Assembly (NCBI GenBank): GCA_017959625.1
Contig: JAGDAG010000214.1
Span: 1 to 25,516 of the forward strand
Direction: 5' to 3'
Source of the DNA: Abditibacteriota bacterium
GTDB lineage: Bacteria; Armatimonadota; UBA5829
Length of the DNA: 25,516 nucleotides
Positions 6,684 to 15,172 of this stretch are shown here, in pieces. The notes beneath the pieces are model-generated. The model worked only from the letters and a program-made list of their open reading frames with translations, had not been told where the DNA came from and ran no database searches. Position numbers and translations under genes: made by a program. How positions within the stretch are numbered: position 1 is the first letter of the stretch; each line of letters opens with the position of its first letter.

Positions 6684-7934
6684 TTATTTTGTTCTCACCC
6701 TTATCACGGGCCGTATGCCCGCAAGAGCGGTGGCGGTGTTTTTGCCCGCCATACAGTTTTTGTCCACCCTGCCGTCGGAAGTCACCGCGCAGGCCCGCAT
6801 GTCCCCGAGCCCCGGGGTCTTCAGCCACCAGGGGCATTTTGCCGGAGCGCCCTTTTTGCGGGCAAAGGCCGTGGCGGGACACGTGCGGGCGTCGTAGCGT
6901 TTCCAGAAGCGTTTGGCCTCTTCTTCGGACAAAAGGGTGATCCTGTCGCCGTTTTCGTCCGGGATGAGCGCCCTGCGCTGATCGGGAGAAAACGCCTCCA
7001 CCAGAAACTCTTCGTTAAGGCTTTTCCGCAGGCTGCTTTCCTCCCAGGAAACGGGAGGATAGGCGCCGTGCTCCGCCTTCCAGGCCTTCAGCTCGTCTAT
7101 GGCCATATCGTATTTGTGGAAAAGGCCGTAGTCCAGGATGCTGCTGCAGATAAGCAGGGCTTCGCCGTCTTTGGATTCCAGCACGTCCCAGCTGACGGGA
7201 TCGTCCTTATAGGCCCCGAACACCAGGCGGCTGCCGCCGAGTTCCACGGCGCCCTCCTCTTCTTCTTCCGGGTCTTCGTCCTCATCCTCGCCGGGATCGA
7301 TAACGCTCTCCCGGGGGAGCAGGTTGTCCAGACATTCCTTTACGCCGTCGGATATATCTTTTTCGTCTATGAGATACACCAGCGGCTCTTCCCCGGCTTC
7401 ATATACGTAGCCTACCGTCTTTTCTCCGGCAAACACCGGGCCGCCGCAGTAAAAAGCGTCGAGACTCTCCGCAAGCCGCAGGGTGTTATCGCTGCGGGAG
7501 GCCGTTTTGCAGTCGGTGAAAACCACCTTTTTTGCTTCGGGGTCAAAACCCGCCGCGGTAAGGGTCTCCGCGTTTTCGGGAAGGGCGCCGATAACGAGAG
7601 GGCTTTCCGCCGAAGCGGCCAGAAGCACGGTATGTCCGCCGTCGGTAAAATTGTAGGCGGTGACCGGCGACGGGGGATAGCTTTCCCCGGCGGCGGTGAA
7701 CTTCATTTCCTCAAAGCTCACAGACATCTCGTCTCCGCTCCCGAAATCCAGCCACGGGCTGTCGGAGGATATTATGCAGCCCCCCAGAAGAAAACCGCTT
7801 ATGTCTTCGGTTTTCCCGGCGGCGTTTTCGATACGCACTCCCACGACGCTCTTTTGGGCGTCACTTCTGATATCCGCCCGGCACAGCGCGCAGGCAGCCA
7901 CAAAGATCAAAAAACAGATCGTCAGTTTTTTCAT
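6684..7934 (-). CDS. Exported protein: degenerate trypsin-like domain plus DUF6273 domain
   Basis: A 416-residue protein with a Sec signal peptide ending near CALCRA (residue 20). Residues 28-215 read like a trypsin-fold protease (SVVGVRIENA, GFLLGGCIIS, a GGPVF strand followed by TVGYVYE), but no normal catalytic residue remains. The Ser of GxSGGP is Cys163 (FYCGGP), and the expected His and Asp positions read SDS and GGHTVLL. A Glu/Asp run links to a C-terminal DUF6273 domain (about 235-416), recognised by VSWDVLES, SSLRKSLNEEFL, AFSPDQ, ITLLSEEEA, WWLKTPG and IRPVIRV. I infer a non-proteolytic surface or binding protein. It starts 9 nt after the preceding gene ends, behind GGAGAG, so the two are co-transcribed. 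Confidence 0.75.
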   Translation of the reverse strand: MKKLTICFLIFVAACALCRADIRSDAQKSVVGVRIENAAGKTEDISGFLLGGCIISSDSPWLDFGSGDEMSVSFEEMKFTAAGESYPPSPVTAYNFTDGGHTVLLAASAESPLVIGALPENAETLTAAGFDPEAKKVVFTDCKTASRSDNTLRLAESLDAFYCGGPVFAGEKTVGYVYEAGEEPLVYLIDEKDISDGVKECLDNLLPRESVIDPGEDEDEDPEEEEEGAVELGGSRLVFGAYKDDPVSWDVLESKDGEALLICSSILDYGLFHKYDMAIDELKAWKAEHGAYPPVSWEESSLRKSLNEEFLVEAFSPDQRRALIPDENGDRITLLSEEEAKRFWKRYDARTCPATAFARKKGAPAKCPWWLKTPGLGDMRACAVTSDGRVDKNCMAGKNTATALAGIRPVIRVRTK

Positions 7935-7943
7935 TGCTCTCTC

Positions 7944-10900
7944 CTATTCCGTCCACTTTATTTTTATAACGTCTTCTTCTCCGAAGGCTCCGATGCCGTC
8001 GGCGTAAAGCCGCAGCGCGATCTGCGAAGGCCTGCCTTTCAGAACGAACGAGGCTTCTCCCGTTTCCAGATAGCCCACCCTTCTGTCCAAAGGGTAAAAC
8101 TCTTCCGCGCCGTCCCGGGACACCCGCAGCAGCACCCTGCCCTTTCCCTCGTTTTCCCACAGGCAGTCGTCGGTGTTTGCCATACGCACGGTTATCCGGG
8201 AACCGGGCCTGAGCCGCAGGTCACCGGAGGACAACAGCGTCTGCCCGCAGGCCTTTATGCAGTCGGTCTCGCTGTCCAGATATTTTACGGGGCCTGTGCC
8301 TCTGTAGGGTATGTTCCCCACGCCTTCGGGCTCCAGATACGCGGTGGTGAGCCCGGCGCCTGCGCTGATCACCCGGGTGTATTTGCCGGCGGCAAGGCGC
8401 TCCGAAACATGCATGGCGTATTTTTCAAAAAAGTCGCCGTAGCCCCGGGCATAGGCGTCCCTGTCGTAAACCAGCGTTTCGTCGGCGGGCTGCGGGTCCC
8501 GGTCCCCTTCCCTCTGGGCTTCGGCGCGGTCCCTGATGGCAAGCAGGGCGCCCCTGGGGGTCAGATCCGGTTCGGCAATGCCGTAATCCGACCTTTCGTC
8601 TATGCGGTAGCCCCCGGGATACCACCAGGTATAGGAGCCTGTGGCGCTGCTGCGGGCCACGAAATCCGCCATGGTCCTGTAGTAGTTTTCCTGATATTTC
8701 AGCCTTTTTTGCCCCTTTTCCTGCCTGTATTCGTTTTGGGGCACGGCAAGAAACAGATACGCTCCGTATTCTATCCACACCACGGGCTTCCCCCCGGACA
8801 CCATACGGCAGTGCAGGTTGGTGAGCTCGCCCATACCCATATGAAGGGGAGTCTGCCCCAGATTATACCCCTCGGGACAGCTTATGTCCAGATGCCTTGC
8901 CCCCGATTTCATGTCGTAGGGAAAAATGTGGGCGTAAACCACGGTGCCGTTGCCCCCGGCCCCGTTCCTGAGGCCCATGCAGGACCATGGGTCGTATTTC
9001 CGCAGGTTCGCCACCGTTTCCTGGAGCCCCTTTCCTATAACGTCGTCCATAAAGCGGCGGTATGCGGCTATGAGGGGCAGGTCCTTTTTTTCCGGCTCCC
9101 GTATCTGCCTGTCGGAGGGGCCGTTGTAAAAGCCGTCCGTCAAAGACGGTTTTGCCCCAAGGATCGTGAAAGCCTTTTCGGGAGAACCGTATTCCCGGGC
9201 AAGCCACCGGTTCCATTTTTCGTTCAAAAACCTTCGGCTGCCCTCGCCTCCCAGGCTCACCTCCCAGCCCAGATCGTAGCAGAACATGGCCCGGGCCCTG
9301 CCCAGACAGGCAGCCTTCACCATGTCCCCCGCTTCCCGGCGCTTTATGTCCAGAGGATGGCAGCCGTTGACGAACAAATGTACCTTTATGCCGTATTTTT
9401 CGCAGCGTTCCAGAAAATCCCGCAGCTGCGGCGCCTCGGTTATGCCGAGATACTGGGTGCTCACAGTGTTGACGTTCATTTCCTTCAGCAGCCTGAGGTC
9501 TGCCTCGATGCGGTCGGGGAGATACGCGTCCGCCTGCAGCCAGGCGCCGCCGCCCTCCGCCGTCCGCAGGGGGACACCCGAAGCGTACATGGGCCAGTAA
9601 TTCACTCCCACCGGCACCCATTTTTCGTTTCCGATCCACAAATGCCCGTTTTCCGAACGCACGGAGTTTTCCCGGGTGCGGGACCGGGGGTCGAACACGG
9701 AGAACGGCTGGGTGATGGCGTCCACGGTTTTGCCGCCCGCTTCCAGCGACGCCTCCGCCTTATACAGCCCCGGCTCCTTTATGGAGAAACAGACTTCGGA
9801 GCCGGTCTTTATCCGTTTTTCAAAAATGGCCCTGCCGTTTTCGTCGGAGATACGTATATTTGTAAACGTGCCCTCGCCCCCCGCGGCCTTTGCCCCCGCG
9901 GCGATCTTTTCTCCGGGCATATACGAAAAGGAGGAGGTGCCGGCGCAAAGGAGCCTGGGCTTCTGAGCAAAGCAGTCCGCCAGTTTTTCCGGCAGCCCCG
10001 GAGCTCCCGCCAGAAGCTCCGGCGATACGCCGGCAAAGACCCACACGCCACCGTTGAAAGGGGAATCCTCTCTGTGAAACACAGCCTGCGCCGCCATGCC
10101 CTTCTCTTTTCCGTTTTCCATGCACATAGCGAGAGGGACCTGGCGGAAGGGCCCTTTGTTGCGGAGGCCGTAGCCCAGGTTTCTGTAAAGGGGCATCACA
10201 GCCTCCGGAGCCTTGATGGTCCCGCCGCCGAAGGCTATGGTATCGCAGGAGCATTTATACATGTGCATGGCCGGATAAAAGGCGGGCATCTCCGCAGGCT
10301 CCTTTATTTCGGGGAGCTGCGAGCCGGAAACCAGCCGCAGGGCGCCGATATAAATATCCTGAGGCTTGCCCGTGGGGGTGGAGGAAGGGTGTTCCTCTTC
10401 TTCCTGAACGGAGCTCATGATGCTGAATTCGAAGGAGGCTATTTCGGCGGGGCGGAGCATATCGCCGGAGCCGCCTCTGTCTCCCGTTTTGCTGTTGTCC
10501 CACATGCCGAACTCCCGGGGGCTCACGGTGAAGGTCTGCCATCCCTCCGAAAGGGCGAAATGGCGGAACCAGCGGGAGCCGTCCTTTTCCGTTATCCCCA
10601 GGGAAAGGGCCGGGGACAGGCGGCTGCCTTTTATGCTTATGACAAAAAACGGGTTCTCCGGCGCGGAGTCCAACGAGACGGGCAGGGCGTACCGCTCCCA
10701 GCTGTCCGCTCCGTCGTTAAAGAGATGAAAGGCCGGGCGGCCTTCGCTTTCGGAAAGCTCCAGATGCCTGCCGGGAAGGGCTTTGGCAGAGGATATATCA
10801 AAGCGGGAGGTATCCTTCATAACGGCGGGGTCCGCCAGGGTCTCGCCGCCTTCCGACGCGGCAAACTCCGTAAGACGGGAAACGGGTATATCGCTTTCCC

Positions 10901-11210
10901 CGAGACGGACGGTCAATTCCGAAAAGGGGACGCCGCCTATGGCCAAAAGGCCTCCGCCGCTTTTTATAAAGGAACCGAAGGCGTCCGCCGCCTCGCAGGG
11001 GAAGCGTTCGCAGTTCTCCAGAACGAGAACGTCGTTTTTTCCGCCCTTGAAAAGAGAAAGGTCCGCAAGAGCGCGGGTCTCGAAGCCCTGCTTTGAAAAT
11101 TCCCGCATGAGGGGCCCGCTGCAGGCGTCCCCTCCCGCGAACCAGGCGGTTTTTGCCCAAAGAGGGGCGGCGAAAAGCAATATGACAGCAAAAAGAAAAA
11201 GGTTTTTCAT
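7944..11210 (-). CDS. Large exported multidomain protein with clan GH-A-like glycosidase barrel
   Basis: A 1088-residue secreted protein with a Sec signal peptide (to about WAKT, residue 20). Residues 20-110 look like a Rossmann-type GATase/ThuA-like domain (DVLVLENCERF, GGGLLAIGG). A beta-rich region that may bind carbohydrate follows (about 115-290). A TIM-barrel part runs from about 535 (VPVGVNYWPMY) to 870. Candidate catalytic acids are E650 (DLGWEVSL) and E814 (VVWIEYG), a spacing that fits a clan GH-A acid/base and nucleophile. The C-terminus has beta-sandwich features. It probably degrades a polysaccharide in the periplasm or outside; family and substrate are unknown to me. The stop is TAG, and the next gene's ATG lies 9 nt further in the same frame. 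Confidence 0.65.
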   Translation of the reverse strand: MKNLFLFAVILLFAAPLWAKTAWFAGGDACSGPLMREFSKQGFETRALADLSLFKGGKNDVLVLENCERFPCEAADAFGSFIKSGGGLLAIGGVPFSELTVRLGESDIPVSRLTEFAASEGGETLADPAVMKDTSRFDISSAKALPGRHLELSESEGRPAFHLFNDGADSWERYALPVSLDSAPENPFFVISIKGSRLSPALSLGITEKDGSRWFRHFALSEGWQTFTVSPREFGMWDNSKTGDRGGSGDMLRPAEIASFEFSIMSSVQEEEEHPSSTPTGKPQDIYIGALRLVSGSQLPEIKEPAEMPAFYPAMHMYKCSCDTIAFGGGTIKAPEAVMPLYRNLGYGLRNKGPFRQVPLAMCMENGKEKGMAAQAVFHREDSPFNGGVWVFAGVSPELLAGAPGLPEKLADCFAQKPRLLCAGTSSFSYMPGEKIAAGAKAAGGEGTFTNIRISDENGRAIFEKRIKTGSEVCFSIKEPGLYKAEASLEAGGKTVDAITQPFSVFDPRSRTRENSVRSENGHLWIGNEKWVPVGVNYWPMYASGVPLRTAEGGGAWLQADAYLPDRIEADLRLLKEMNVNTVSTQYLGITEAPQLRDFLERCEKYGIKVHLFVNGCHPLDIKRREAGDMVKAACLGRARAMFCYDLGWEVSLGGEGSRRFLNEKWNRWLAREYGSPEKAFTILGAKPSLTDGFYNGPSDRQIREPEKKDLPLIAAYRRFMDDVIGKGLQETVANLRKYDPWSCMGLRNGAGGNGTVVYAHIFPYDMKSGARHLDISCPEGYNLGQTPLHMGMGELTNLHCRMVSGGKPVVWIEYGAYLFLAVPQNEYRQEKGQKRLKYQENYYRTMADFVARSSATGSYTWWYPGGYRIDERSDYGIAEPDLTPRGALLAIRDRAEAQREGDRDPQPADETLVYDRDAYARGYGDFFEKYAMHVSERLAAGKYTRVISAGAGLTTAYLEPEGVGNIPYRGTGPVKYLDSETDCIKACGQTLLSSGDLRLRPGSRITVRMANTDDCLWENEGKGRVLLRVSRDGAEEFYPLDRRVGYLETGEASFVLKGRPSQIALRLYADGIGAFGEEDVIKIKWTE

Positions 11211-11242
11211 ATATCACCCGTTAATGACCGTATGCCGCTTAT

Positions 11243-11251
11243 ATTATAGCA
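11243..11251 (-). promoter_or_regulatory. Extended -10 promoter for the large glycosidase gene
   Basis: The minus strand reads TGCTATAAT, a perfect extended -10 (TGnTATAAT). No good -35 is seen at 16-18 nt. The 5' leader would be about 25 nt, with GGGTGA (11214-11219) as ribosome site before ATG 11210. The 51-bp gap between this gene and the one before it holds little else. Confidence 0.65.
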
Positions 11252-11261
11252 TAAATGGACC

Positions 11262-12056
11262 TTATAACAGCGAACGGATATATCCCAGGGACGCAAGGGC
11301 TTTTTCCAGAAACTCCTCCGGCGGAAGGGAGGCGTATGCCGGGGTGTTGTCGGCGTTCACCTCAAGGTGCAGAGCCCCCGTATAGGGAGAATCCTTTATG
11401 ATGCCCGCCGTTTTTTTCCAGTCCCCTTTTCCGCTGCCGGGAAGAGCGTGCAGGTCGCCGGAGGAATCGTTGTCGTGGAGATGCAGCGCCGCAAGCCTGG
11501 AAGCGTAGTCCGGCAGAGGGTCCTTCTGATTGCCGAAGCAGAGGGCGTGGCCGGAATCGTAGCAGAAGCCCAGAAAGGGAGAGTCTATGGTATCCAGGGC
11601 CTTAAGGGCGTAGGTGAGCTTTATGTTCTCGGCAGCCATGCGCACCCCGTTTTTTTCCGCAAGGGCGGTCAGGGCGGAAAGCCGCTCTATGCCCTTTTTC
11701 GTGACCCTTTTGGGGTGATGCCAGGCGGTGATATGCGCTACCAGCACGGGGATCCCAAGGCGTCCGCAGAGCAGTATGTTTTTTTCTATGGTTTTATACG
11801 CTTTTTCTCCCTTGGTGCCGTATTCAAAGATGTATCCTGTCAACTCGTAGGGAGCGTGGATGAATTCCGTTTCCAGTCCAAGGCTTTCCGCTGTACGGAA
11901 AAGGGACATAGCGTCTTCCTCTCCTGCGCCGTCCGCCTCGACACCCCAAAGCGAGGTGCAGTCGAAGCCGGCATTTTTTATGAGCCGAAGCTTGTCCTCC
12001 ATGCTTAAAGACATGTAACCGAAAAAATTGTGTATCCCGTTTTTGTCCGATATCAT
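11262..12056 (-). CDS. Sugar phosphate isomerase/epimerase (xylose isomerase-like TIM barrel)
   Basis: A 264-residue cytoplasmic protein of the AP-endonuclease-2/xylose-isomerase-like superfamily. Recognisable strand ends are FIHAPYE, VLVAHITAWHHP, AAENIK (E143), FCYDSGHAL, LHLHDND with LHALPGSGKGDW, and LHLEVNA. These supply the Glu, Asp and His metal ligands expected of a sugar isomerase or epimerase. No signal peptide is present. The substrate is unknown; the downstream glycosidase hints at sugar use. The ATG lies 4 nt after the stop of the U32 gene, with GGGATAAAAAG as ribosome site, so it is the third gene of the proS unit. The stop is TAA. Confidence 0.85.
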   Translation of the reverse strand: MISDKNGIHNFFGYMSLSMEDKLRLIKNAGFDCTSLWGVEADGAGEEDAMSLFRTAESLGLETEFIHAPYELTGYIFEYGTKGEKAYKTIEKNILLCGRLGIPVLVAHITAWHHPKRVTKKGIERLSALTALAEKNGVRMAAENIKLTYALKALDTIDSPFLGFCYDSGHALCFGNQKDPLPDYASRLAALHLHDNDSSGDLHALPGSGKGDWKKTAGIIKDSPYTGALHLEVNADNTPAYASLPPEEFLEKALASLGYIRSLL

Positions 12057-12060
12057 CTTT

Positions 12061-13233
12061 TTATCCCGTCACTCTCCGCAAAACGGAATACGGAGGAAAG
12101 TCCGTATATATCCTGTGGTCGTTGTTCACCTTTGTGAGGGCGTTCCCGTCCGCGTCCCGGAATACCGGGGGCAGGACCACGGCCTTTACGCAGGAGGGGG
12201 TAAGCAGCTCCGCGGTCTCGCCCCCCTCAAAGGAGTTGTTCACCTGCAGCATGCCGTCGGGGCCGGTGTGCCCCAGCAGCACCGAGGTGAACAGATAGGA
12301 GGAAGACTCCGCTTTATAATCCTCCGGGCCTACGCCCCCTTTCATGAACCCCTCCGTGTAGCCCCGGTTGCTTATGCGGGAAAGAAGGGCGGTTATTTCC
12401 TCTTCGCCCATGGCGCAGCCGTCAAGGAGCCTTCTGTAAACGTAAAGCACCGAGGCGACGTAGTGGATGGTCTTCATGCGCCCTTCTATCTTCAGGGAGG
12501 CGATACCGGCGTCGGAAAGCCTGCGGGCGTACCGCCAGAGGGCAAGGTCGCGGGAATTGAAGAGATAAAGGCCCCTTTCGTCTTCGAACACCGGCATAGG
12601 GGAGCCGGGGCGTTTTTCCTCCATAAGGCAGTAGCTCCAGCGGCAGGGCTGGGCGCATTCCCCCCGGTTCGCCCGCCGCCCGGTGAGGTAATCGCTTATG
12701 GCGCAGCGGCCGGAATAGGAAAAACACACGGAGCCGTGGATGAACACCTCCAGCTCTATTTTGCCTTGGGTTTTTTCTTTTATTTCCAGGATCTGCTCAA
12801 AGGAAAGCTCCCGGGCCAGGTTGACCCGGGCGCAGCCCATGTCCGCATAGGCCAGAGCGGCCTGGGCGCTTACGGTGTTGGCCTGGGTGGAAACGTGGAC
12901 GGGGGTCTCTATGCCCGCCTTCTTCAGGGCGCAGATCAGCCCAAAATCGGCAACGATAAAGGCGTCGGCGCCCATGTCCCGGAGCATCGCCGCCTGCTCC
13001 AAAAGAGGGGCGTATTCTCCGGTGAAGGGGTATATGTTCAGGGTCACGTAGCCCTTCCGGCCCTTTTCGTGGAGATACTGCAGGGCCCGGGCGGCTTCCT
13101 CCGGGGAAAAATTGCCCGCGTAGGACCGGAGAGAATAGTTTTTCAGGCCGAAATACACGGCGTCTGCCCCGTATTCCACGGCCCACTCGAGCTTCTGCAT
13201 ATCCCCCGCTGGAGCCAGCAGCTCTGCGGGCAT
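12061..13233 (-). CDS. Peptidase U32 family protein (TrhP/YegQ-like)
   Basis: A 390-residue protein of the U32 family. The N-terminal barrel begins ELLAPAGDMQKLEWAVEYGADAVYFG. The family signature EVFIHGSVCFSYSGRC lies around residue 165 and continues into GRRANRGECAQPCRW. The conserved cysteines probably bind an iron-sulfur cluster, as shown for TrhP-type members. A C-terminal U32 beta domain is present (VNNSFEGGETAELLTP, ending VLRRVTG), as in YegQ/TrhP proteins that hydroxylate U34 of tRNAs. Despite the name, protease activity is not implied. The ATG overlaps the proS stop by 1 nt (TGATG), so translation is coupled. A tRNA-modifying role next to a tRNA synthetase is plausible; the exact subfamily is my inference. 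Confidence 0.88.
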   Translation of the reverse strand: MPAELLAPAGDMQKLEWAVEYGADAVYFGLKNYSLRSYAGNFSPEEAARALQYLHEKGRKGYVTLNIYPFTGEYAPLLEQAAMLRDMGADAFIVADFGLICALKKAGIETPVHVSTQANTVSAQAALAYADMGCARVNLARELSFEQILEIKEKTQGKIELEVFIHGSVCFSYSGRCAISDYLTGRRANRGECAQPCRWSYCLMEEKRPGSPMPVFEDERGLYLFNSRDLALWRYARRLSDAGIASLKIEGRMKTIHYVASVLYVYRRLLDGCAMGEEEITALLSRISNRGYTEGFMKGGVGPEDYKAESSSYLFTSVLLGHTGPDGMLQVNNSFEGGETAELLTPSCVKAVVLPPVFRDADGNALTKVNNDHRIYTDFPPYSVLRRVTG

Positions 13234-14972
13234 CAGCCTATTTCTCCCGCGGCGAGCCTCAGGGCGTCATGCAGCCTGCCCAGCATATCCAGCACGGCTT
13301 CCGAAGCGCCGTCAATGGGGAGCAGCCGCTTTTCGGCTTTGTTGCTGCGCAGCGACGCCTCCACCTTTCCTTCGGCGGCGCTTTTGCCCACCACCACCTG
13401 TATGGGGATGCCCCACAGGTCGTTGTCCTTGAACTTCACTCCGGGGCGTTCGTCTCTTTCGTCCAGGAGCACGTCCGCTCCCGCCTGCTGCAGCTCCTCG
13501 TATATGCGGGTGGCAAGGGAGCACTGCTGTTCGTCCTCCGGGTTCACCAGTATCACCGATACCTCAAAGGGCGCTATCGACACCGGGAGCACCATGCCGT
13601 CCTTGTCGTTGGACACCTCCACTATGGCGGAAAGCAGCCTGCTCACTCCCAGGCCGTAGCAGCCCATGACGAAGGGCTTCTCGCTTCCGTCCTCGTCCGT
13701 GAAGCGGGCGTTCATTTTTTCGGAATAAAGGGTGCCCAGCTTGAAAATGTGGCCTACCTCCATCCCCTTGGCGGCGGAGAGCTTTGCGCCGCATTCCGGA
13801 CAGCCGTCCCCCTTTGAGGCGATGCGTATGTCCGCATATTCCGGCTCGGGGAAATCTCTTCCGGCGTTCACGTTTTTTATATGCACGTCGGTCTCGCAGC
13901 CCCCGGTGGCATAATTCGCCATATACCGCAGCTCGTTGTCGGCTATCACCTTTACGGCGCTGTCCAGCCCCACGGGGCCGGCAAAGCCGGTTTCCGCTCC
14001 GGTGGCTCTTTCCACGGTGTCCGGGTCCGCCATCTCCAGGCTCTTCACCCCGGCAGCCCGGGCGGCCTTGCTTTCGTTCAGGTCCCTGTCTCCCCGCACC
14101 AGAAAAGCAAACGTTTTGCCGCCGCCTGTGTATATAAGGGTCTTCACCAGCCTTTTGGGGGAGATCTTCAGAAACGAAGCCACCTGCTCTATGGTCTTTG
14201 CTCCGGGAGTGGCCACCCTTTCCATGGGGAGCGGCTCTTCGCCGGGCTCCCGGGGAGCGTCGGCTATGCCGCATTTTTCCGCATTGGCGCTGTAGCCGCA
14301 GCGGCTGCACAAAAGCAGGGTGTCCTCGCCGGAATCGCACAGCACCATGTATTCCTGGTTCTCCTTGCCGCCTATGGCTCCGGAGTCTGCGTCCACCACC
14401 TGAGGGGCGATGCCGCAGCGGCGGAAGGCCCTGCCGAAAGCGACGAACATTTTCCGGTAGCTTCGGTCCAGCCCCTCCCAGCCCGTGTCGAAGGAATAGG
14501 CGTCCATCATGATAAACTCCCTGCAGCGTACCAGCCCCGCCCGGGGGCGGGCCTCGTCTCTGCCCTTGGTCTGTATCTGATAAAGGTTCACCGGCAGCTG
14601 TTTGTAGCTTTTGACGTCGCGGCGGGCTATGTCCGTCACCACCTCTTCGTGGGTGAAACCGATGGCGTATTCCGCATTTTTACGGTCCTTCAGCCTGAAC
14701 AAAACGTCCAGATCCCAGCGGCCCGTCTCCTTATACAATTCGCCGCTCACCAGAGCCGGCATAAGTATCTCCAGGGCGCCCTGCCTGTCCAGCTCTTCCC
14801 GGACTATCTTCTGGATCTTGGAGAGCACGCGGTATCCCATAGGCAGATAGTCGTATATGCCTGCGGATACCTTGCGTATGAAGCCGGCCCGCAGCAGCAG
14901 CTTGTGGCTGATGATCTCGGCCTCGGCGGGTATCTCTCTCAGGGTGGGCGAAAACATGTTGGAAGCGCGCAT
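13233..14972 (-). CDS. proS: Proline--tRNA ligase, bacterial type
   Basis: A class II aminoacyl-tRNA synthetase of 579 residues that charges tRNA-Pro. It starts with the typical bacterial ProRS sequence (MFSPTLREIPAEAEIISHKLLLRAGFIRK). Motif 2 is RDEARPRAGLVRCREF, where most bacterial enzymes read RDEIRPRFGLMRGREF. A cis-editing (INS) domain lies between motifs 2 and 3 (about 230-400), so mischarged Ala-tRNA-Pro should be hydrolysed. Motif 3 is GCYGLGVSRLLSAIVE. The anticodon domain (VILVNPEDEQQ, VLLDERDERPGVKFKDNDLWGIP) is complete. The ATG at 14972 follows GAGG; the alternative Met6 (MFSP) is equally usual for the family. It is the first gene of a three-gene unit. Confidence 0.97.
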   Translation of the reverse strand: MRASNMFSPTLREIPAEAEIISHKLLLRAGFIRKVSAGIYDYLPMGYRVLSKIQKIVREELDRQGALEILMPALVSGELYKETGRWDLDVLFRLKDRKNAEYAIGFTHEEVVTDIARRDVKSYKQLPVNLYQIQTKGRDEARPRAGLVRCREFIMMDAYSFDTGWEGLDRSYRKMFVAFGRAFRRCGIAPQVVDADSGAIGGKENQEYMVLCDSGEDTLLLCSRCGYSANAEKCGIADAPREPGEEPLPMERVATPGAKTIEQVASFLKISPKRLVKTLIYTGGGKTFAFLVRGDRDLNESKAARAAGVKSLEMADPDTVERATGAETGFAGPVGLDSAVKVIADNELRYMANYATGGCETDVHIKNVNAGRDFPEPEYADIRIASKGDGCPECGAKLSAAKGMEVGHIFKLGTLYSEKMNARFTDEDGSEKPFVMGCYGLGVSRLLSAIVEVSNDKDGMVLPVSIAPFEVSVILVNPEDEQQCSLATRIYEELQQAGADVLLDERDERPGVKFKDNDLWGIPIQVVVGKSAAEGKVEASLRSNKAEKRLLPIDGASEAVLDMLGRLHDALRLAAGEIG

Positions 14973-15023
14973 TATGCAAAAACCTCGTACGTTTGGATTA
15001 TTGACAGTATAAAATACATATTT

Positions 15024-15032
15024 ATTATATCA
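15024..15032 (-). promoter_or_regulatory. Extended -10 promoter for proS
   Basis: The minus strand reads TGATATAAT, an extended -10 element, about 50 nt before the proS ATG. The -35 position is weak (TTTATT). The same AT-rich block on the plus strand reads TTGACA (15001-15006), 16 nt, TATTAT (15023-15028), which could be a divergent promoter. Confidence 0.6.
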
Positions 15033-15078
15033 TAAAAGGGCGCGAGAATAAAGAAAGAAGGCAGAAAGGGGCATGCAT

Positions 15079-15133
15079 GCCAAAAGCGGGGCGCCTGCGC
15101 GCCCCGCTTCGCCCGTTCAAGGTTTATCTGCCC
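15079..15133 (-). repeat. 55-bp direct repeat, copy A, with terminator hairpin
   Basis: It is identical to copy B (18395-18449) except at two positions: one loop base and one base in the flank. It holds a perfect 11-bp stem (15084-15094 with 15099-15109) with a CTGC loop. Read on the minus strand, the stem runs into TTTT, so it should terminate transcription coming from the cassette genes. The part beyond the hairpin contains GGCAGATAA, the same last codons and stop that end the GH127 gene in copy B. Here they follow no complete gene. Confidence 0.93.
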
Positions 15134-15172
15134 CGCCGAAGACGATCAAATATGGGCCGGACATATTTCGTT

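Noticed and set aside
6537..11096. 1519-codon plus-strand open frame
   Set aside because: It is exactly phased with the codons of two well-supported minus-strand genes and exists because they lack TTA, CTA and TCA codons. It has no ribosome site and no recognisable domain.
15001..15028. Plus-strand promoter TTGACA-16 nt-TATTAT
   Set aside because: The -10 overlaps the proS extended -10 on the other strand, and no plus-strand gene or terminator with a T-tract follows, so it is probably chance in AT-rich DNA. Transcript mapping could revive it.
15079..15133. Integron attC site
   Set aside because: The element is palindromic and of suitable length, but no GTTRRRY/RYYYAAC core pair is present and no integrase gene is in view.
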